Below, one piece after another: positions 1 through 12,114 of a DNA stretch of 64,000 nucleotides; position 1 is the stretch's first letter; the number at the start of each line of letters is the position of its first letter. A model generated the notes under the pieces. The model saw nothing but the letters and a program-made list of their open reading frames with translations. It was not told the origin of the DNA and did no database searches. The stretch spans positions 51,594,938 to 51,658,937 of the forward strand of contig NC_087069.1 in assembly GCF_963678635.1 (NCBI RefSeq). Reading direction: 5' to 3'. A program made the translations under genes and the position numbers. This DNA comes from Symsagittifera roscoffensis. Taxonomy: Eukaryota; Xenacoelomorpha; Acoela; Convolutidae.

Positions 1-570
1 AAAAATCATTCTAAGCAGGGATCCAAATTTTTCAAAATAAACGCTATAGCCACATTGTAGTTTTAAGAAACTATTACGGCAGGTTACCAAATAAACAAAA
101 GCTAATCTCATGTTATAGTCGGTAACTGAAAACTGCAAAAAGTAGAGTGGCTCAAGGTAATTTTCGTTGTTCTGATCATAAAGGTAAGATCTATGAGTGA
201 TCAAATGCTTTATTGTTTTTCCTATAAGGTTCAGCAAATCAAATGCGTGCAATTTGTTTTTAAGAAACAATTAAGACACATATCCATAAAAAATACCATA
301 AAAGAGAACTTTCTTCTAAGCAGAGACTAAAAGTGCGTTAACTCGCCGATAATATCGAAATCACAAAGCTCGCTTGTAACTTTTGCACATGCAAAAACTG
401 GGTTATCGATGGACTTGTTTTGTTGTCATCGACTGCGAGTAAAAAAATGTCATACAATCCTTTAAAATTAGCCCGTGTTTCACAAATAGAAACAATTTTC
501 TTCATGGAGTGTCTATTTTCTGATCACACCTGAATGCATTGTTAATTCCTTGCAAAGGTTGGCTTTCTAA
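1..570. repeat. Old copy of the 1.4 kb dispersed repeat family
   Basis: This stretch aligns by eye along most of its length with the left part of the two units at 12115-14988. The shared landmarks come in the same order: the 'agccacatt' segment, 'agatctatgagtgatca', 'gctttattgttttt', and 'cttgcaaaggttg' near the end. Many scattered differences show it is much older than the tandem pair. It is probably cut by the window edge. No coding potential is seen. Confidence 0.75.
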
Positions 571-2935
571 CTTGATGAAGATACAACCTTATTGTCAGCA
601 AACACCCAGGCTTCTCAAATCTTGCCTCTTAATTTGAAATCTCAAATCTTTTTAGTTTCCGAGATAAGACATTATTTTTCAATTTTTTTTCGGTAAATTA
701 GGTTTAGAAAAATAAAAAATTTTTGATTCCTTATCCTATAGTAGGGTGGTCTCAGAGACTATCAGTGGTTGCAAATCTGGCCTGCAAATTTCTCTAGAGG
801 CCCATTAAGTTTTCGAAATGACGCTTTTAAAATGGTAATAAAAAAATTAAAAAGTTCGAAAGTACCAACAATGTAATTGGGTGCAGTCAGAGTACACTAA
901 AAGTTTGCAGATGTTGTTTTCAATATATGCGATTTTTCATGAGTTGTAAAAAATTTTCGGAACACCGAAGGTGCGTTAAACGCTAGTCCACATAAATTTC
1001 CCAAATTTTGTCTTTTGGGCATTTTTGTTGTTTTCGAAAGGACGCGTAAAAAAGTTTCGAACGCAATTTATTTTCATGGAGTTAAACTATGTTTTTAGCT
1101 CTTAATTCAGCATAAAAATCAAACTCGCTCACTTTATTCACTCGAAATTATGACAAAAACCAAAGACTTTAAACCATTTTTTCTACACTGAGGGTTGTTA
1201 TCAGGACTACAACGGCATTAGTTTGATAGGTCACTTGAAATCTTGCAACAATTGTTTGTGTAATCAGATTTTGCGTGGAAAACAAAAAGAACAACGGGAA
1301 ACAACTTGTAAAACGATGAAATCCAAATACAAAGTTCCTCAATGGACAGACAAATGGGTTCTGCTATTCTTCTACTTCAGAGCGGTTTGGTTTTGAGTTA
1401 ATTCATATGATCAAATCTATCATTTTTCTACGAGTTTAAAGATAATGTAAAATTTTGTTGATTTGATTTTGTTTCGACTTTCGAAGCTGCCGGAAAAGTT
1501 CTGCTCGGTTTAAATATTTCTCAAGAACTGTTTCGGTTTTTCATGCATCCACTTAGACAAGCATTTTTTGCCTCAGAGGAGTTATATTGATGCCTTAGCT
1601 CAAAATTGAAAATTAATTTGACGACTAGTGTTCATTTTAATGGAGTGCCACTTTGTGCGCTATTTACCAATTTTCTTTTGAAGAGTAGAGTAATTGTCAA
1701 TAAATTCAAACTAGTGTTGGCTCAGCATTAATTTTAAACAACGAGTAATTGGATGAGATAAAGATCACTAATATTTGCTGAGGCATCTGGGAATAAGATA
1801 TACAGAAACGATAGAAATTTTTGAAAAAAATTTGTCATTTGCTCATCAAAGCTTGCCATTTGTTCATCAAAGTTTTTGAGATATTAGAAAGGACAGTGGA
1901 AACATGCAGCATTTGAAAAAGGAATCAATGTCGCGAATGAACTTTTATCTATGAGTATAATTCCGTAAATATTTTTTTTTGCAAACCAGTTCCCAATTGA
2001 ATAACATTGCATTGAAGAAAATCCATATAGAGCCATTTTGCTTCCCTACTTCCTTAAAAAGTTAAAGCAGAAAATTTCGCTTTTTGGCTGTTTTGAGTCC
2101 AAGTGAAATTGAGTTACAAGATAAAATTGGGTCAATAAGTAATGGTGAAGCAATTAATATGATAAATTTAATCAAAATCGAAAAAAAACATAAGCAAGTT
2201 TTCTTTTTTATTAATCTTTTTTATCACAAGACTTCTTTTTTATCCATATTGCGAGAAGATTTTAATCAAACAGGAATTGGTTTTAACAATATATCATATT
2301 AAACAATTTGGTAACAACTTTTCACTATTGACAAAAAATAAGGATTTTTGCCAAAACTGACGTTTTAAAGATCTGAAAATATAGAAGTCAGAATTGCCTA
2401 TTATACCTAATTAACTTACTTTACCAGAACCGCACAAAATTAAGCCAAACCACAAAATATTTGATTATTACTCAAAGTTTAAACAGAATACATATAAACA
2501 AAACTTAGAAGCCAAAATTTTATAATATATAAAAATTAACAAACTCTGGCGCCGCTTGCTAAAAGGGTGTGATTCGACGCAATCAGACGAACGAAATTTT
2601 TCCAGCCAGAGGAACGTATCAAAAAAACAGACCTCGCATGGTTAAGTGAGGACTTCAGCCCCTAGCCATCTGAATGTTTGGACAAAAATACCAAAAAAAA
2701 TTACCAGTCCTGGTGGCAGCACTTGTTCTTGGCTAATATAAAAGCTTCAGAAAAACTCGCCGCAGCGTAAACTAACTAAGCAGTACCCAGAAGAAGTTCA
2801 AAAGTGACCATAGGATGTTTAAAATTCAATTATCAGAACTGATTTTGATAATACTTTTGCGGTTTTTTGTGCTAGGTTGCCTATTTTAATTTTTCATGAT
2901 ATTCACGACATCACTTTTTGAAATTTGAAGTATAA
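571..2935. other. Non-coding AT-rich stretch
   Basis: No credible ORF, splice pattern, tRNA or repeat structure was recognised. The only open frame of note (72 codons at 2084) begins with TTG and has the composition of chance AT-rich reading. Confidence 0.5.
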
Positions 2936-3250
2936 TTTCTGTGTGAAATGCAAACGTAGCAAACATGAGACACTGAACAGACGAAGAAAACAAACGCTCT
3001 GAAAATATTAAAAATAAAACAATATATAGACTGTGAAAACGTTTTTTTTTTGTGAAACTTTACGACAAAATTTCATGCGCAAAACCGTTTTTTTTGTCTA
3101 CAAGAACCAAATTGTTATTTTGACCTTTTTATTTGAAAAAAAAAACATTTGATGTTTGTGAAAATGGAAACTTTGCGTTCATCAACTGTCCTTGAAAACT
3201 CCAAAATAAAGTACCTGTAGCTTAGCAGGTTTTAATCGTAGGTGTTTTTG
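2936..3250. repeat. Dispersed repeat, copy 1 (partner at 5340-5620)
   Basis: The sequence contains 'tttttgtctacaagaacc' followed by a T/A-rich stretch, 'catcaac', 'ccaaaataaa' and a 'gtagc..ggc/agg' block. The same order recurs at 5340-5620 with many substitutions, so the two are divergent copies of one direct repeat. No TIRs or ORF were seen. Confidence 0.6.
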
Positions 3251-3699
3251 TTTTGTTTCTTGCCCACAAAACATCAATGTTTTTAACTTTTTATTTGACT
3301 CTCTAATATAAAGATTTTGGAAAACTTCTAAATGAACGAAAATTTTTGAGTAGCGATTTTAAATCGACCATTAAAACACGTTTTTAGACAATTTAAAAGT
3401 TAAAATTTTATAAAACTTTCTAAAACTTTCCTTCTCAGACATTTATCATAAATACATACTGGTTCATCAAGTTTTCAGCCAGAGAAAGAAATTCACAGGG
3501 ACAGAAACTTCTACCATAAAGAGTTTTAATGAGATGGTTTTTGTTTGTTTGGCTATGAGCGGATCTGATTTAAAGACTAAAAAATACGTGTCTTCTTCAT
3601 TAGCAAGTGTACATCACGCAGCATAAAAGTCCGTGCTCAAGATAACAGGTGAAGCAACATTTTCGTGCCCCAATTGAATGACCCCGTGTTTCTTTTTGC

Positions 3700-3840
3700 A
3701 AAATAAGGCATTTTCTAAATCATGTGTTTTTGAGTTCCTTACAACCAACAAAATTCGTCTTTGTGCGCTGATTGTGATAGCTGACTATCTTAAATTAATC
3801 AGTCATCGGATAGATAATAGGCCTTTGATACAATCAATCA
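3700..3840. repeat. Left flank repeat of the minisatellite (partner at 4665-4790)
   Basis: The segment holds 'aatcatgtg', 'cttacaacca', an 'actatctta' block and 'aggcctttgatac'. The segment right of the minisatellite has the same blocks in the same order ('aatcatgtgg', 'cgtacaacca', 'gagtatctta', 'aagcctttgatac'). The GC-rich array therefore lies inside a larger directly repeated context. Confidence 0.55.
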
Positions 3841-3844
3841 CGTC

Positions 3845-4560
3845 GTCTCCGCCTATGTCACGGGGAATTGATTCTTGCTCGCGCTGTCTCTGCGATGATC
3901 TGGAAAGTTGTGCCCTCTCTGCCTTGGTCTGAAAAATCGCGCCGTCTCCGCCTTGTTCCGGAAAGTCGCGCCGTCTTCGCCTTCGTCGCGATGAACTGAT
4001 TCTTGGTCGCGCCATCTCCGCCTCGATCTAGAAAGTCGTGCCGTCTCCGCCTTGGTCTGGAAATTTGCGCCGTGTCCACCTTGGTCTGGGCCGTCTCCAC
4101 ACTGATGGCTAATGTCGCGCAGTCTAGCCCAGTTCTGAAAAGTCGTGCCGTCTCCGCCTTAGTCTGGAAAGTTCCTGTCTCCAAGTTGGTCTGGAAAGTC
4201 GCGCCGTCTCCATCTCGATCTGGAAAGTCTGAAAATGGCTAAGTTTGGTCGCGCCGGTCAGGCCGTTTCCTGAGACGCAGGGTCGCATCGTATCCGCATC
4301 GGTCGCGAAAGCTTCGCCTGAGTTTTTTGGTCGCGAAAGTCTGGAAATTACATCTTTTGGTCGCGACAGTCTGGACATACCAAATATGAGCCTCGATATT
4401 TTGTTCGTGCCAGCTCCGTCTCGGTCGCGAAAGTCGTGATAAATCATCATGGTCGCGCAAGTCTGGAAATGCTTGGTTTTGGTTGCCAAAGTCAGGACAG
4501 GTCTAACTTTGGTCTGGAAGTCTGTACATGCCAAAATTTTGTCGCGAAGTTCTGGAAATG
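3845..4560. repeat. GC-rich minisatellite, ~29-bp degenerate unit
   Basis: The stretch is built of a degenerate unit of about 29 bp. Each unit combines 'tctggaaagtcg' with 'gcgccgtctccgcct'. About ten recognisable units run to about 4240, then decay into spaced 'ggtcgcga/aagtctgga' pieces. It is far richer in G+C and CpG than its surroundings. Because a 29-bp unit shifts frame each time and lacks stops, Arg/Ser-rich open frames appear in several frames on both strands. These are by-products, not genes. Confidence 0.85.
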
Positions 4561-4664
4561 AGTCTGGGACCTGGACCCGGATTATTGTTCACACTTACAG
4601 AGAATGTAGGCACACAGCATCTGTGACATACCTTCAGATCTCTAACAGAGCTAACTTTTCAAAA

Positions 4665-4790
4665 AACCCTCTTTTTAATCATGTGGTTTGAACTTCGTAC
4701 AACCAGATCTTTTCTTCATTCTGAGGCAACTGAGTATCTTATAAAAACAGTGATTGGATAAGAAGCCTTTGATACCAAGGGTTATTGACC
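4665..4790. repeat. Right flank repeat of the minisatellite
   Basis: This is the direct-repeat partner of 3700-3840, with the same ordered blocks and about 70% identity by eye. Confidence 0.5.
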
Positions 4791-5339
4791 ATTCTTTCAA
4801 AAAGTGCACAAAAACATCTCGACTCCTTTTTATATCTCTTACAAAGCTATTTTCAAAATAGATACTGATTAAATGAATCAAAGTATAAATAATCGACACA
4901 AAAAAAATGATTCGGTTTTAAAAATTAATCGAACCATGTATATACTAGGGTTCAAATTGCAGCCTTTTTTCTGCTTTACATGTGCAAATTTTCTCGAAAC
5001 CTCAAAAAATATATTTGGTTAATTATTTTTGTTTCCTAGTAATACTTCCTTATCACAGTCAGGAAAAGTTTTTTGCAATAATCAAAATTGATATTAAAAG
5101 GGTTCCTTTTCTTACAAATTAGCACTAATTGCAGCCGAATGTCGCAAAAATATTTTCCAAGGCCCAAAGGTGTCGAAAACTAAAGAATTGTGGACAACAT
5201 CCTTCGGTCTCGCAAAACCTTCATCTTTTATATTCCTACAATGAGTTTCAGAGCCATCATCAAAGCTGTGTGCTGAGTCTCGATTGAAATTCGATTCCCA
5301 GAGATAATTTTTGACAATAATTTTGCAAAAAATGGTTAA

Positions 5340-5620
5340 AACACCTGTGAAACACTAATGAGAAGACAAACAAACGATTTGAAGATGTCTAAGTGTGAAA
5401 AATTTTACCGCGAAAACTTTTGTTCTAAGCACCTACGACACATTTTCGTGCACATCATTAATAGTTTTTGTCTACAAGAACCGAGCTTTTATTTTACTTT
5501 CCTTTTTCTAAAAAACAAACATTTTTAAGGTTTAAAAGAACAGAATTTTTCCATGCATCAACGGTCTTAACACTATCAAAATAAACTATCCGTAGCCTGG
5601 CATGTTTAAATCGCCGATGA
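5340..5620. repeat. Dispersed repeat, copy 2 (partner at 2936-3250)
   Basis: The sequence shares 'tttttgtctacaagaacc' and the following blocks with 2936-3250, diverged and in the same orientation. Confidence 0.55.
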
Positions 5621-7530
5621 AAGTAGTAAATGTTGGGTCTGATCAGGAGGGTTGCCTCATGACCCCATGTCTTAAGATACTTTATAGACATCAAGTCATT
5701 AGACTATGTATCAAATTAGCGAAAAGCAGTTCAGGTAAAAACATAGGCTATTTGTTTTGTCAAGTCATAAGATAGGAAATTTAGGATAGTAAGTTGGTAA
5801 ATGTCATTTCGTGAGATTTTCAGCGCCAGATTTTACCATCTTTTAGGATGCCAATTATAAAGGTATGGTGAAAAATTCCCAAATGTATTTAGAACCTTTT
5901 TCTATTAGGCTACGACGTTTCATGATAAATTTTAGATGACAAGTTTTGACAACCTTCGTCCTGACCAATCATCCATAACTAATCGTCCATTCTACTTAAA
6001 AAGGTTGACGTCAGGTTGGCTGGGAAAGAGAATAGTTTCTCAGAATAATTATTGCTTTCCGCTGATTATCCTGAAAAATTTAACAGTTCCTTACTTTTGA
6101 TTGATTTTGTTTTCCACTTCATCTCGTAAGCCCCAGTGTTTCTGGGAAAATAAACAGCTGCTACTAACTACTTTTAGGACTTACTTTACTTTTTCCCTAT
6201 CATCATCTCACCATTAAATGACAGATGCGTATCAGCCTTTCCCCACGGAGTTAATGAAGAGTAAAAATACATTCTTGCGAGTATAAAATTTCAAATTATA
6301 ATAAAATTTTTAAAACTTCCACTCAAAATTCCACAAGTTTTCAATTAGAAACTGAGATAAAAATAAGCAAAAAACTATATAAAAATCCGCCTAACAAATT
6401 TTTTTTATCAAATTCTCAGTTTTGTGGAAATTTGCTACGATTAATTTCAACTCTTCCTTATCTCTTTAACTGTAATCTTTCACAAATCCTTGAAAATCAA
6501 TGCAGTTTTGTTGCATTTACTTTATCCAGGTGCAAGTTTACACTGACCAGGATATATTATCATAAATACTTTTGTGCCTCGTAATTTTTATGTCAGTTTT
6601 TTATCTTGCTCAGTGTAAAACTTAAAAAATTTATGCAAATTACAAAGTAAATTTATAATTCTCATAAATTTATCTTTTCTATCATCTATTCATCTAAATG
6701 AAGGAATACATAATTCATAATCTATCAGAATTTTCATCTTGTTCCACCAGATGGCCAGTTCCTAAGGTTTTTTGGTAATTAAATAAGGATTTGAGAGAGT
6801 TAAATTACAAAAGATAAAGGAAGACTTTACTACATCGTATTTTTATTCTATGCAAAATGTACATTACAAATAGAAAACTGCACATTCTAGTAAAACTATT
6901 TTTGAACTCAATATAGGCATATCACGAATTTTATTAAAATTTCTCTGATAGAACATAAAATGAAGAAACGCTGAATAAGTTAATTAAAATCCACACAAAC
7001 TACATTTTTTTATCAAGAGTTTTTCATTAAAATAGAGCAAGTAAACCCTTTTTTACACAAAGAATCAGCAAAGTTTTATGTTTTTTTTCTAATCGAGCAA
7101 CCATTACTTAATTATTTCATATATCCTTGCTTGGAGCTGAGTAAATAATTGCAAATTTTTTCTGATAATTGAGGGACTTTGTCAGCTGAATAAGATCCAA
7201 TGAATAAGATCCAAAGAACGGGAGTTCTTTCAAAAAACTGCTCCAATAAAAACTTATCTTTTTTTAGCTGTTAGTTGATTTACAACCAAAAACAAACGAC
7301 ATTGATCATACGAGAGTTCAATTAAGAAACACAAAAATTAAGTTAATGGCTTACGTGCATTCAGTTATTGAATTGTCAAAAACCCATACACATGTCTTAA
7401 AAATTGTTTCGAACACTGCTGTAAAACTTAGGTTGGCAAGTTTTCTTTTTTTCAACAAAGTAGCATTTTTTTCTGTTTTATCTTGAGGTATAGATCTGAA
7501 AAAAGTGGTTAATGTCAACACAACAGCTGA
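5621..7530. other. Non-coding AT-rich stretch
   Basis: AT-rich sequence with homopolymer T and A runs. No gene, RNA or repeat boundary was found. Confidence 0.45.
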
Positions 7531-7535
7531 AAGGA

Positions 7536-8046
7536 TCAGAAAAAGTTTGCAAATTGTCTAAAAATTTCTGAGCGATTAAGCATTTTAGCGACTGTTTTGA
7601 GTTTATCAGTTTTAATTTTTGATAATCTTTCTCCCAAGACAATCTCTTCCGTTACTTGCTCCGAGAAGAATGGAAAAAAAATTACTAGTCTGAACCTTTC
7701 TCCGTTAAATTCTGGCTGATGCAACTGCTCAGCTGCATCCTGTAGTGAAGTTAAGTAAAAAAACTAATGTTCCATAAAGAGAGCTGAAAATGTTTTGTTA
7801 AAATGTATTGCTTTCATTTATGTAACACAGGGGCGACAATGATTCTTTATATCCAATGAAACAACTACTAAGTTCTCTCGAATGAAGCTGTTGGTAGTTG
7901 AAAGGATTTTCGTAAAAAGACACTGCTAGACCTGAAAGTTCATTCATTGCAACTGCTATCTTTCTTATTCGTGCTTTATTGAAAAAAAAGTCTGAATAAA
8001 CAGGTTTTGAGGAGATTGAATTACAAAAATTTGTTAGGATTTCCAT
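7536..8046 (-). pseudogene. Possible decayed coding segment, minus strand
   Basis: Two minus-strand frames lie end to end. One has 82 codons (8046-7798, ATG start) and ends in a stop. The other, in a different frame, continues to 7536. Both read with a mixed, protein-like residue composition (for example KIAVAMNELSGLAVSFYEN, then QPEFNGERFRLVIFFPFF) rather than the Lys/Asn/Phe/Ile monotony of neighbouring chance frames. One frame change near 7790 would be needed to link them. No family is recognised. It could be an old transposon or gene relic, or chance. Confidence 0.25.
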
Positions 8047-8770
8047 GTAGTTTTAAGGAGCATTTTATATTTTTCAGGTTTTCATTGAAAGTTTGGATGA
8101 TTAGGTTCACATGCTGATAAGCAACGAAGCGTCAACAATTTTCAGGCTAACAATTGATTTATTGTTTGAGTTGAGCTGAACTATTCAAAAATTTTTGTCA
8201 CAGTAGGTTTGCTGTTTGATTTCCCTCAAAATTATGTATAAGAGTGTTCACTTGAATTAGTTTTTGCTGATTATCTTTTTTCAAGTGTGGTATCTGATTG
8301 TTAAACTCGTCTTTGTTGAGCCTTTTTAAGCTTGTAACTCACTTCCAGTCAAAATGAAACGCAATAGCTCACCACTTCCGAGTTTTTGCCGTCGTTGAAA
8401 CTACCAAATGGTGATACCATTTTGGAAATGTATTATGATTTCTAGACTGGCATTTATTTATCGCCTGAAAAACCTGACTCGCGATGATTATTTACCTTAT
8501 ATGCAATGAAATTGGCAAGCAAGGGCTTCCTATATTGTTTTAGTATAATGATAAAATTTTTCTTTTTTGAAACCGTAATTTGCAAACCCCGATATTGCAA
8601 ACTAATTTTGGAAATCCCCCAAAAGTTTGCTGACATCCTGACGTTTCATTAATTTGACACCATGACTTTCCAAAAATTTAGTTTCTCCTTTCAGGATATA
8701 CAATTTCACAACAAATTTGGCTTGTTTTGTAAAAATCCACCTCACCTTTGGAAACGACCTGAAAGGTAAA

Positions 8771-9470
8771 AGTGTTTTATAACACAAATCATATACTGAA
8801 AGCATCAAATTTTTAAAGTTTTGGCAAAAGTTCTCAAAGATGCCCGCACTCAGTAAAAAGAGAAAATTATCGATTATATCATAATTATAATCGTACTTTT
8901 AGCAAAATTCTAATCCTTTATCAGCGCAAAGTTTAAATGTCTAACCGAATTATATCTCATTATAATTATAACAATTTTGGTGACATTTTTATAAATTATA
9001 ATCAATTATATTTGATAATAATTTTTCCAAAAATATCTCATAATTTTTTATAATAGATTATAAACTCTTTTTCTATCAAAATATTATCTCACAAAAAATC
9101 AATTACAATAACAAAACAAGAATAAAACGAAATGAAGCAATGACACAGTTGTTGAATAATATTGGATTATAATCCATTATAATGGATTATAATTCAATAA
9201 AAATTGAGAAAAAAATATTCGATTATAATCGACTATAAACGATTATAATGATTTTTATTGGTTCGATAAATAGTAACATTATAATATATTTTTAATTGGA
9301 ATTGTAATTTTTTTAATGAAATTTATGGAAACTGACAAAAAAAATCCTGTGTAAACTATTTTTTTCTGTTTTTACTGAGTGCGGGTAATTATTCGTAAAA
9401 TTTGAATTTTTAAATTACCAGACATTGATCATGACTTACATAAACCTTTGGGGTTTGCAATTTATGTTTT
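8771..9470. mobile_element. Relic of the 'tacccgggttgac' TIR family, split by a MITE
   Basis: The part before 8842 ('cacaaatcatatactgaaag', 'catcaaatttttaaa', 'caaagatg') and the part after 9386 ('attatt', 'ttgatcatg', 'cataaac') match, in order, a continuous internal segment of the element at 53552-54190 (near 53860-53990). The relic was therefore one piece that a second element entered at 8843-9385. Its terminal repeats are no longer recognisable. Confidence 0.6.
8843..9385. mobile_element. MITE with 17-bp TIR and palindromic AT core
   Basis: The left end 'cccgcactcagtaaaaa' (8843-8859) is mirrored exactly by its reverse complement at 9369-9385. Between them lie many copies of 'attataatcgattataat'-like words, which can fold into long hairpins. 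There is no ORF. The flanks join to a known internal sequence of another repeat, so the insertion is directly visible. The site suggests a TA duplication with one copy mutated (tg/ta), but this is not certain. Confidence 0.8.
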
Positions 9471-11215
9471 GTCCGAATTAAAAATTCAGGCAATTTTCAA
9501 CCTTTTTAACCCGTGCCAAAATTTTTTCGACTATCTACAACCATGACAAATTATTTTGAACTGGTTTAATTGAAGAAGAACAATAAGAATGTGCTCAACC
9601 GTTGAAAAAAACTTTGACTGTAATTGCTGAAACCCCGACCAATGATATTTTTCTCCCAATAAAAGTTCGACAGCGTTTTTTCCTTACAGCGAATTATATC
9701 ACGAACCACCTGAACTGTCTGAACATACTGATTGATTTTACATAATGGTGTAGATTTTGTTCACATATGTTCAAAAATATATTCACCTACGATTTCAACA
9801 TCTTTTTTCATTTTGCAACTTCTGTTTCTCACTTTTTGCGGCTGACATTCTGCTGCTTCTCCCATATATTTTCACATGCCACCAATTACATGTACTACAT
9901 GTAAACAAAAAAAAATACAACAAAAAATTGAAAGAGCCGGAAAATTTAGAGCTCAATAAATCGAAAAACACGCCCAATGGTTCCCTGCAGTTCCAAATAT
10001 TTAGTGTCTATAAATTGCAACCATATTGACTACAACAATTATTCTCGGTCGAACTTTTTTTAAAAATCAATAAAAAATAGGTTTTTAGAGAAATTCAAAG
10101 TTTATCGGCTAATGGAATTGAGCCTTAGGTTTATGTCGACACAGAAAAATAAAATGGTAATGTTCACACGTGAATGAACATAAATTCAGGGGAGCTGGTG
10201 TGAATAATCCGGGAAAAAACCCTTCCCGGTAAAATGTTTTCAGTGCGACCTTCCCTTTTTTTATCGCTTTTCCTCTAAATGCACCCAATTTTTACCCTTT
10301 GTTGATTTTTTACTCCAACGCAATTTTGGTCTCGTTCCCTGTTTGAATAATAATCCAAATAGAGCAAACAGTTCAATTGGCAGAAACAAAACAAGGGATA
10401 TGAAAGCGTTTCACTAATCTCGGCTAAAATCAAACCAAAATTGTAAAAAAAAGGAAAAGTAAGTTTTGATAAATGAAAACTTTCAGTTTTTTGTATTGGT
10501 TATAAACAATTTCTTTTGTCATCATTTCCCGTTTTTTTTTGGGTTGATTCGGATTTTAAGTTAAAAAGGACTTTCTTGATTCGGTTAATTGAACATAAAG
10601 GGGGATTGGAATTCACTTATAACTATGTTACACTAGTCTTCTACCCAATATTTAATCAGAGAAGAGCCTTTTATTTTTTGCAGACCTGTACGATCTTTAT
10701 TTGATATACGGGTATGCGCTTAGGGTTAAAATTCTACTTTGGTTTTTTCTATCGAGGTTGCAATTGATTTTTCTTCTGAATAAAACCAATTACCAATTCT
10801 CAGTTTATGTCAATGTGCAATCCGTGTTTGTCAGGCGAGAGAAGAAAATCGGAAATCTGGGGCCCTTTTTTGCATCCAGGTAACTCCAATTCCATCAAAT
10901 ATTCGTGAGTTCAAAGGAGAAATTCAGTTCTAGTTGGGACTTTCTGTCTGAGATACAAATTAGGTGTTGGATGTTATTCCACTTGCTGCCTGCGTCTGGT
11001 AAGAAAGAATTCTTCCTTTTTATCTTCTCTGAATTAAAATAAATTTTTCATCTTGGCGCGTATATGCAACACCAAATATGGTAAGTCGTATTTTTAGTAA
11101 ATCTCCGTGCTAAGTTAGACCCTTAAATCTGTTTTGAAAGATTTCATCTGTTTTAAAGACAGGCTTTAAGTTTTGAGGTTTTAAATACGTGGTTAAAATT
11201 TTCAGCCACAAAAAA
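9471..11215. other. Non-coding AT-rich stretch
   Basis: Short open frames of 60-90 codons occur on both strands near 9757-10883 with low-complexity Phe/Leu/Lys composition. None shows a start context, splice sites or family motifs, so none is annotated. Confidence 0.4.
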
Positions 11216-11217
11216 AA

Positions 11218-11321
11218 ACAATTCATTAAACTCTTTTTTCATTAAAACAATTCATTGAACTGTTTTCTCTTTGAAACAATTCATTAAACTGATTTTTAAT
11301 TATCACAGTTCATTAAACTGA
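11218..11321. repeat. Minisatellite, ~29-bp unit x ~3.5
   Basis: The word 'aattcattRaact' recurs about every 29-30 bp ('caattcattaaact', 'caattcattgaact', 'caattcattaaact', 'cagttcattaaact'), separated by T-rich spacers. Confidence 0.7.
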
Positions 11322-11591
11322 GGCAATTAGCAATTTGCTGATTATGTAAGTCAGATTCTTTATAATGAGAGTAGGTGGTTATATAAAAAAGTCAAAAGGG
11401 ACTTGATTCGTAGTTTTTCAATCTGCTCTGAGAATTTTATTGCACTTGAATTGCATTGAAAACTATTTTTATGATAACCTGATTTTCAACGTTGAAGCGA
11501 GACTAAAAAAGGAACCCGTCACTTTTCTCGTTTTTTGCTGGTTTGAAAAAAAGTGTAACAAAGTTGATAATACAAAACGAACTCACACGCA

Positions 11592-11987
11592 ATGAACGTA
11601 GATGCTATCAAAAAACCGCTTCGAATGATCACCAATGAGCAAATTTTTCGACCTACAGCAGATTTCTTTCTACAAAAATGTTTGAAAAAGGAACTAACTG
11701 TTCAAAAGCAATTACAGTTTAAAGGAAATTTAGGTTTCAAAAAAGTTTCCAAGATAAGTATCCTTTTTAGAATAAATTTCATCAAAATGATTGCGTTCGG
11801 CCTACCTCGAAAGATACAAAAAAAACACAAACAAGTTGCACCTCGTGCATTAATAATATTATTTCAAACTCTGAAGTTTTCTTTGTGGAAAACAGACAAT
11901 TCTAATCAAAGTTTTAGTGGTTATTCAGAAAAGTCATCAGAATTTTGTTTTCAAAATAGATCAGATTTTTTTAAAAATCATTTTTAA
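11592..11987 (+). CDS. Unrecognised 131-codon ORF (doubtful)
   Basis: The frame starts with ATG and runs 131 codons. The product is basic, starts MNVDAIKKPLRMITNEQIF, and has no signal peptide, membrane segment or family motif that I recognise. It is longer than most chance frames in this AT-rich DNA, which is the only reason to list it. No flanking splice sites or poly(A) context support it, and codon use is A/T-ending like the surrounding non-coding DNA. Alternatives are a chance frame or a relic of an element ORF. Confidence 0.2.
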   Translation: MNVDAIKKPLRMITNEQIFRPTADFFLQKCLKKELTVQKQLQFKGNLGFKKVSKISILFRINFIKMIAFGLPRKIQKKHKQVAPRALIILFQTLKFSLWKTDNSNQSFSGYSEKSSEFCFQNRSDFFKNHF

Positions 11988-12114
11988 GTATTTCAATCTA
12001 AAGCCATATTTTCCACGCTATCGTTTGTTTTTTCATGTCATAAAATAAACGTATTTTCTAAAAGTCATTATTGGAACTGCATCATATGAACAAATGAAGA
12101 AGTCTTGCAAAAAC

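Noticed and set aside
3803-4534. Several overlapping Arg/Ser-rich ORFs on both strands
   Set aside because: They are readings of the 29-bp minisatellite in multiple frames. The repeat lacks stops, and the frames have no start or splice support.
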